From the NCBI GenBank assembly GCA_964570325.1, contig CAZMXS010000079.1, positions 1-20,701 on the forward strand: 20,701 bases of DNA. The letters run 5' to 3'. A program made the translations under genes and the position numbers. The notes below the pieces were generated by a model, which worked only from the letters and a program-made list of their open reading frames with translations, was not told the DNA's origin and ran no database searches. Below are positions 19,254-20,701 of this stretch, piece after piece. Position 1 is the first letter of the stretch, and each line of letters begins with the position of its first letter. The DNA is from CAZMXS01 sp964570325. Lineage in GTDB: Bacteria > Verrucomicrobiota > Kiritimatiellia > CAIQIC01 > CAZMXS01.

Positions 19254-20531
19254 TTATCCGCGCAGGCTTCCGCCGCCCGCAAGCATACGGCCGCTTGTCG
19301 GGCGCAAGCGTAACTCGCGGGATCCCGCGCAGGGGAGCACCCGCATGGCGCCTGGCGGCGCCGCGCTCCTTAATCGATTGGCCAGTGCCAGGGCAATGAC
19401 GCAATCATCATGAAATCCCGATGGTGCATTGTAGGACAGCCCACCATTTGCGGCAATCGCATATTCGTACCGCTTCATCTCATCGGTCAGCACGTTCCAC
19501 GTCCCAGGCCAGCCCACCTGCCTCTGCTCCACGGCGACGATCAGCCTTTGAATCAGTTCCGTTTTGCTCGGCCCCGTGAATTTGAACGGCTCGATGTTCG
19601 GATACGCCCGCCGCAGGTCGTCAAAGATCGGGTCCCCTGCCCCGGTCGCGTCCAGAATGACGCGGCCTTGATGCTTCCGCGCGAAGTTCAGTATCCGCTC
19701 CTTCTGGATCGGCCAGTCCAGGTGATTAAACCGGTCCATATCAAAGCAGTGCCCCGTCACGCGATCCATGGCGATGCACACCGTAAAATCGGTATGCTTC
19801 GCGACGTCCACGCCCACTACCACCGGGCCGCTTCGCGTCACGACGTCCAGCAGGCAATCCTCAATCCGATGGAACACGCCGGCCGAATCCTCCAAGAACT
19901 CCGCCAGGTATTCCTGCCGGAAAATGTCCTCCGGCGTCGTACGGCGGGCTTCCTCAAGTTCCGCCTCGGGAAAGAAGGGATTGGCCGTACTCGGGAACGT
20001 GAAGCTCTTGTACTGCTTCTCCGCTTCATCCCGGCCGCGCGTGTGCAAATCGAAAAACCAATTCCGGCCCAGCGGCGTCGTGATCAGCAACGCCCAGCCG
20101 TGCGTCTGGGCGATCGTCGGGCGCACGATCTGCTGCCACGTCCGCGCTTCAATCCGCGCGGCCTCGTCCACGACGATGCCCTTGAAGCCCAGGCCCAGGA
20201 TCGAATCGGGATTGTCGGCGCTCAGGAACAGAATCCGCGCCGCGCCGTTCAGTCCTTCGAAGGTGGCGGTGACGGGATTTCGTCCGCTGACGGTGACGAA
20301 GCCGCCGGCGATGCTTTGCAGGGCTTCGACGCCACGGTCGGCGATGAAGTAGGTGGGTGCGATCCAGCCGTAGTCGCCGGGCTCGATGGCGCCGCAGTCA
20401 AGGAGTTCCCCGGCGGCGCAGAGAGTTTTTCCGAAACGGCGTCCGCAGCAGACGGCGCGGAATTGGTATTCTCGGGCGTTATGGATTTCTGCCTGTCCTC
20501 GATGGGGACAATATGCAAGAGCGATTGCCAT
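19254..20531 (-). CDS. terL: Terminase large subunit
   Basis: ATP-driven DNA packaging motor with a headful or cos-cutting nuclease (known role). The product is 425 residues. N-terminal PHRGQAEIH (9-17) and Walker A GRRFGKT (30-36), Walker B IVVDEA (119-124), coupling motif ITTPLG (150-155), FRQEYLAEF near 204-212. The RNase-H-like nuclease domain has GVDVAKHTDF (D242), VILDATGAGD (D294) and HDDCVIALALA (D375/D376). The ATG at 20531 follows GGGGGAG at seven bases, an unusually strong site, and retains the PHRGQ motif, which fixes the start. It begins inside the frame of the preceding small-subunit candidate. The last 40 residues are Gly/Arg/Ser-rich with no recognised motif. Confidence 0.92.
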   Translation of the reverse strand: MAIALAYCPHRGQAEIHNAREYQFRAVCCGRRFGKTLCAAGELLDCGAIEPGDYGWIAPTYFIADRGVEALQSIAGGFVTVSGRNPVTATFEGLNGAARILFLSADNPDSILGLGFKGIVVDEAARIEARTWQQIVRPTIAQTHGWALLITTPLGRNWFFDLHTRGRDEAEKQYKSFTFPSTANPFFPEAELEEARRTTPEDIFRQEYLAEFLEDSAGVFHRIEDCLLDVVTRSGPVVVGVDVAKHTDFTVCIAMDRVTGHCFDMDRFNHLDWPIQKERILNFARKHQGRVILDATGAGDPIFDDLRRAYPNIEPFKFTGPSKTELIQRLIVAVEQRQVGWPGTWNVLTDEMKRYEYAIAANGGLSYNAPSGFHDDCVIALALANRLRSAAPPGAMRVLPCAGSRELRLRPTSGRMLAGGGSLRG

Positions 20532-20701
20532 TGGACGACTCCCCCGCTGTCGAGCGTGATCCGCGCGTCGCGCGGTAGCAGCGGCATGATGTACTTTTCG
20601 AAGAAGCGTAGAGGGTTCTTGTGGAAGGACTCCAGTACGGCGGCCTTGAATTCGTCCTCAAGATTGTTGTCGGCTAGGGCGGCGTCCAGCCAGCGCAAAG
20701 C
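20249..20701 (-). CDS. Probable terminase small subunit or packaging regulator (5' end beyond the window)
   Basis: The frame is open from the right edge; a possible TTG at 20698 is probably internal. The upstream part (about the first 60 residues visible: LEDEFKAAVLESFHKNPLRFFEKYIMPLLPRD) looks like genuine helical protein of the kind found before terL, with a 'NPL.F...Y...LLP' ending reminiscent of small phage DNA-packaging proteins. After the terL start the frame continues for about 283 bases to a stop at 20249, but there the product becomes Ser/Pro/Ala-rich, while terL is clearly the functional frame. The true C-terminus is therefore uncertain; frameshift or a real overlap cannot be told apart here. 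Confidence 0.45.
   Translation of the reverse strand, partial: ALRWLDAALADNNLEDEFKAAVLESFHKNPLRFFEKYIMPLLPRDARITLDSGGVVQWQSLLHIVPIEDRQKSITPENTNSAPSAADAVSEKLSAPPGNSLTAAPSSPATTAGSHPPTSSPTVASKPCKASPAASSPSADEIPSPPPSKD

Noticed and set aside
19316..19329. 14-base perfect palindrome CGCGGGATCCCGCG in the 3' part of terL, with a second GGCGCC-x4-GGCGCC stem nearby
   Set aside because: GC-rich palindromes of this size arise easily in GC-rich coding DNA; no T-tract follows, and there is no evidence for a pac or cos role.
1..20701. tRNA, rRNA, CRISPR array or insertion sequence
   Set aside because: I saw no cloverleaf-like segment, no evenly spaced repeat array and no transposase gene; the only mobile element is the prophage.

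Overview
The window joins a bacterial chromosome segment (1 to about 4.6 kb) to one end of an integrated prophage (about 4.7 kb to the right edge). The DNA is GC-rich. The host segment has the C-terminal tail of a probable rhomboid-family protease on the + strand, then a compact minus-strand operon: lipoprotein with a heavy-metal-associated (HMA) fold, leucyl aminopeptidase (pepA), SAICAR synthase (purC), XerD-type recombinase and RNase III (rnc). Three of the four junctions in this operon are ATGA or near-ATGA stop/start overlaps. Protein style and gene set suggest the PVC group (Verrucomicrobiota/Kiritimatiellota-like), but this is an inference without marker genes.

The prophage begins with a 380-base control and attachment-like region (4581-4961). 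It holds an 18-bp interrupted inverted repeat and three TGGGATAAT repeats, followed by a tyrosine integrase on the + strand. All morphogenesis genes except one are on the minus strand and read right to left towards the integrase. Their order is: probable small terminase (cut by the window edge), large terminase, Mu gp29-like portal, a low-complexity tagged protein, a Mu I-like protease fused to a coiled-coil scaffold, a 693-residue protein with a staphylococcal-nuclease-like domain, a second scaffold-like protein, a decoration-like protein, a small secreted protein, major capsid protein, a neck-like protein, four adjacent genes for proteins with signal peptides (one with YadA-head-like repeats), then a holin-like protein, a lipoprotein and an NlpC/P60-like (YiiX type) hydrolase. 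No tape measure, tail tube, sheath or baseplate gene is recognisable.

The late region is punctuated by two strong minus-strand terminators, one before the scaffold/capsid block and one just after the capsid gene. Two intergenic gaps share an 18/22-base promoter-like element.

The most unusual signals are short peptide tags shared between neighbouring phage proteins. A DDEQRKAMFAR-type motif followed by a glycine-rich stretch occurs in three consecutive gene products. Separately, a W-x-A-E-[FL]-P-x-W-x-P C-terminus is shared by the nuclease protein and a small antisense membrane protein lying between the terminase and portal genes. Both tags differ at the DNA level mostly by synonymous changes, which points to selection on the peptide. 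A protease-linked virion cargo or assembly-tag system is a reasonable hypothesis, not a demonstrated one.
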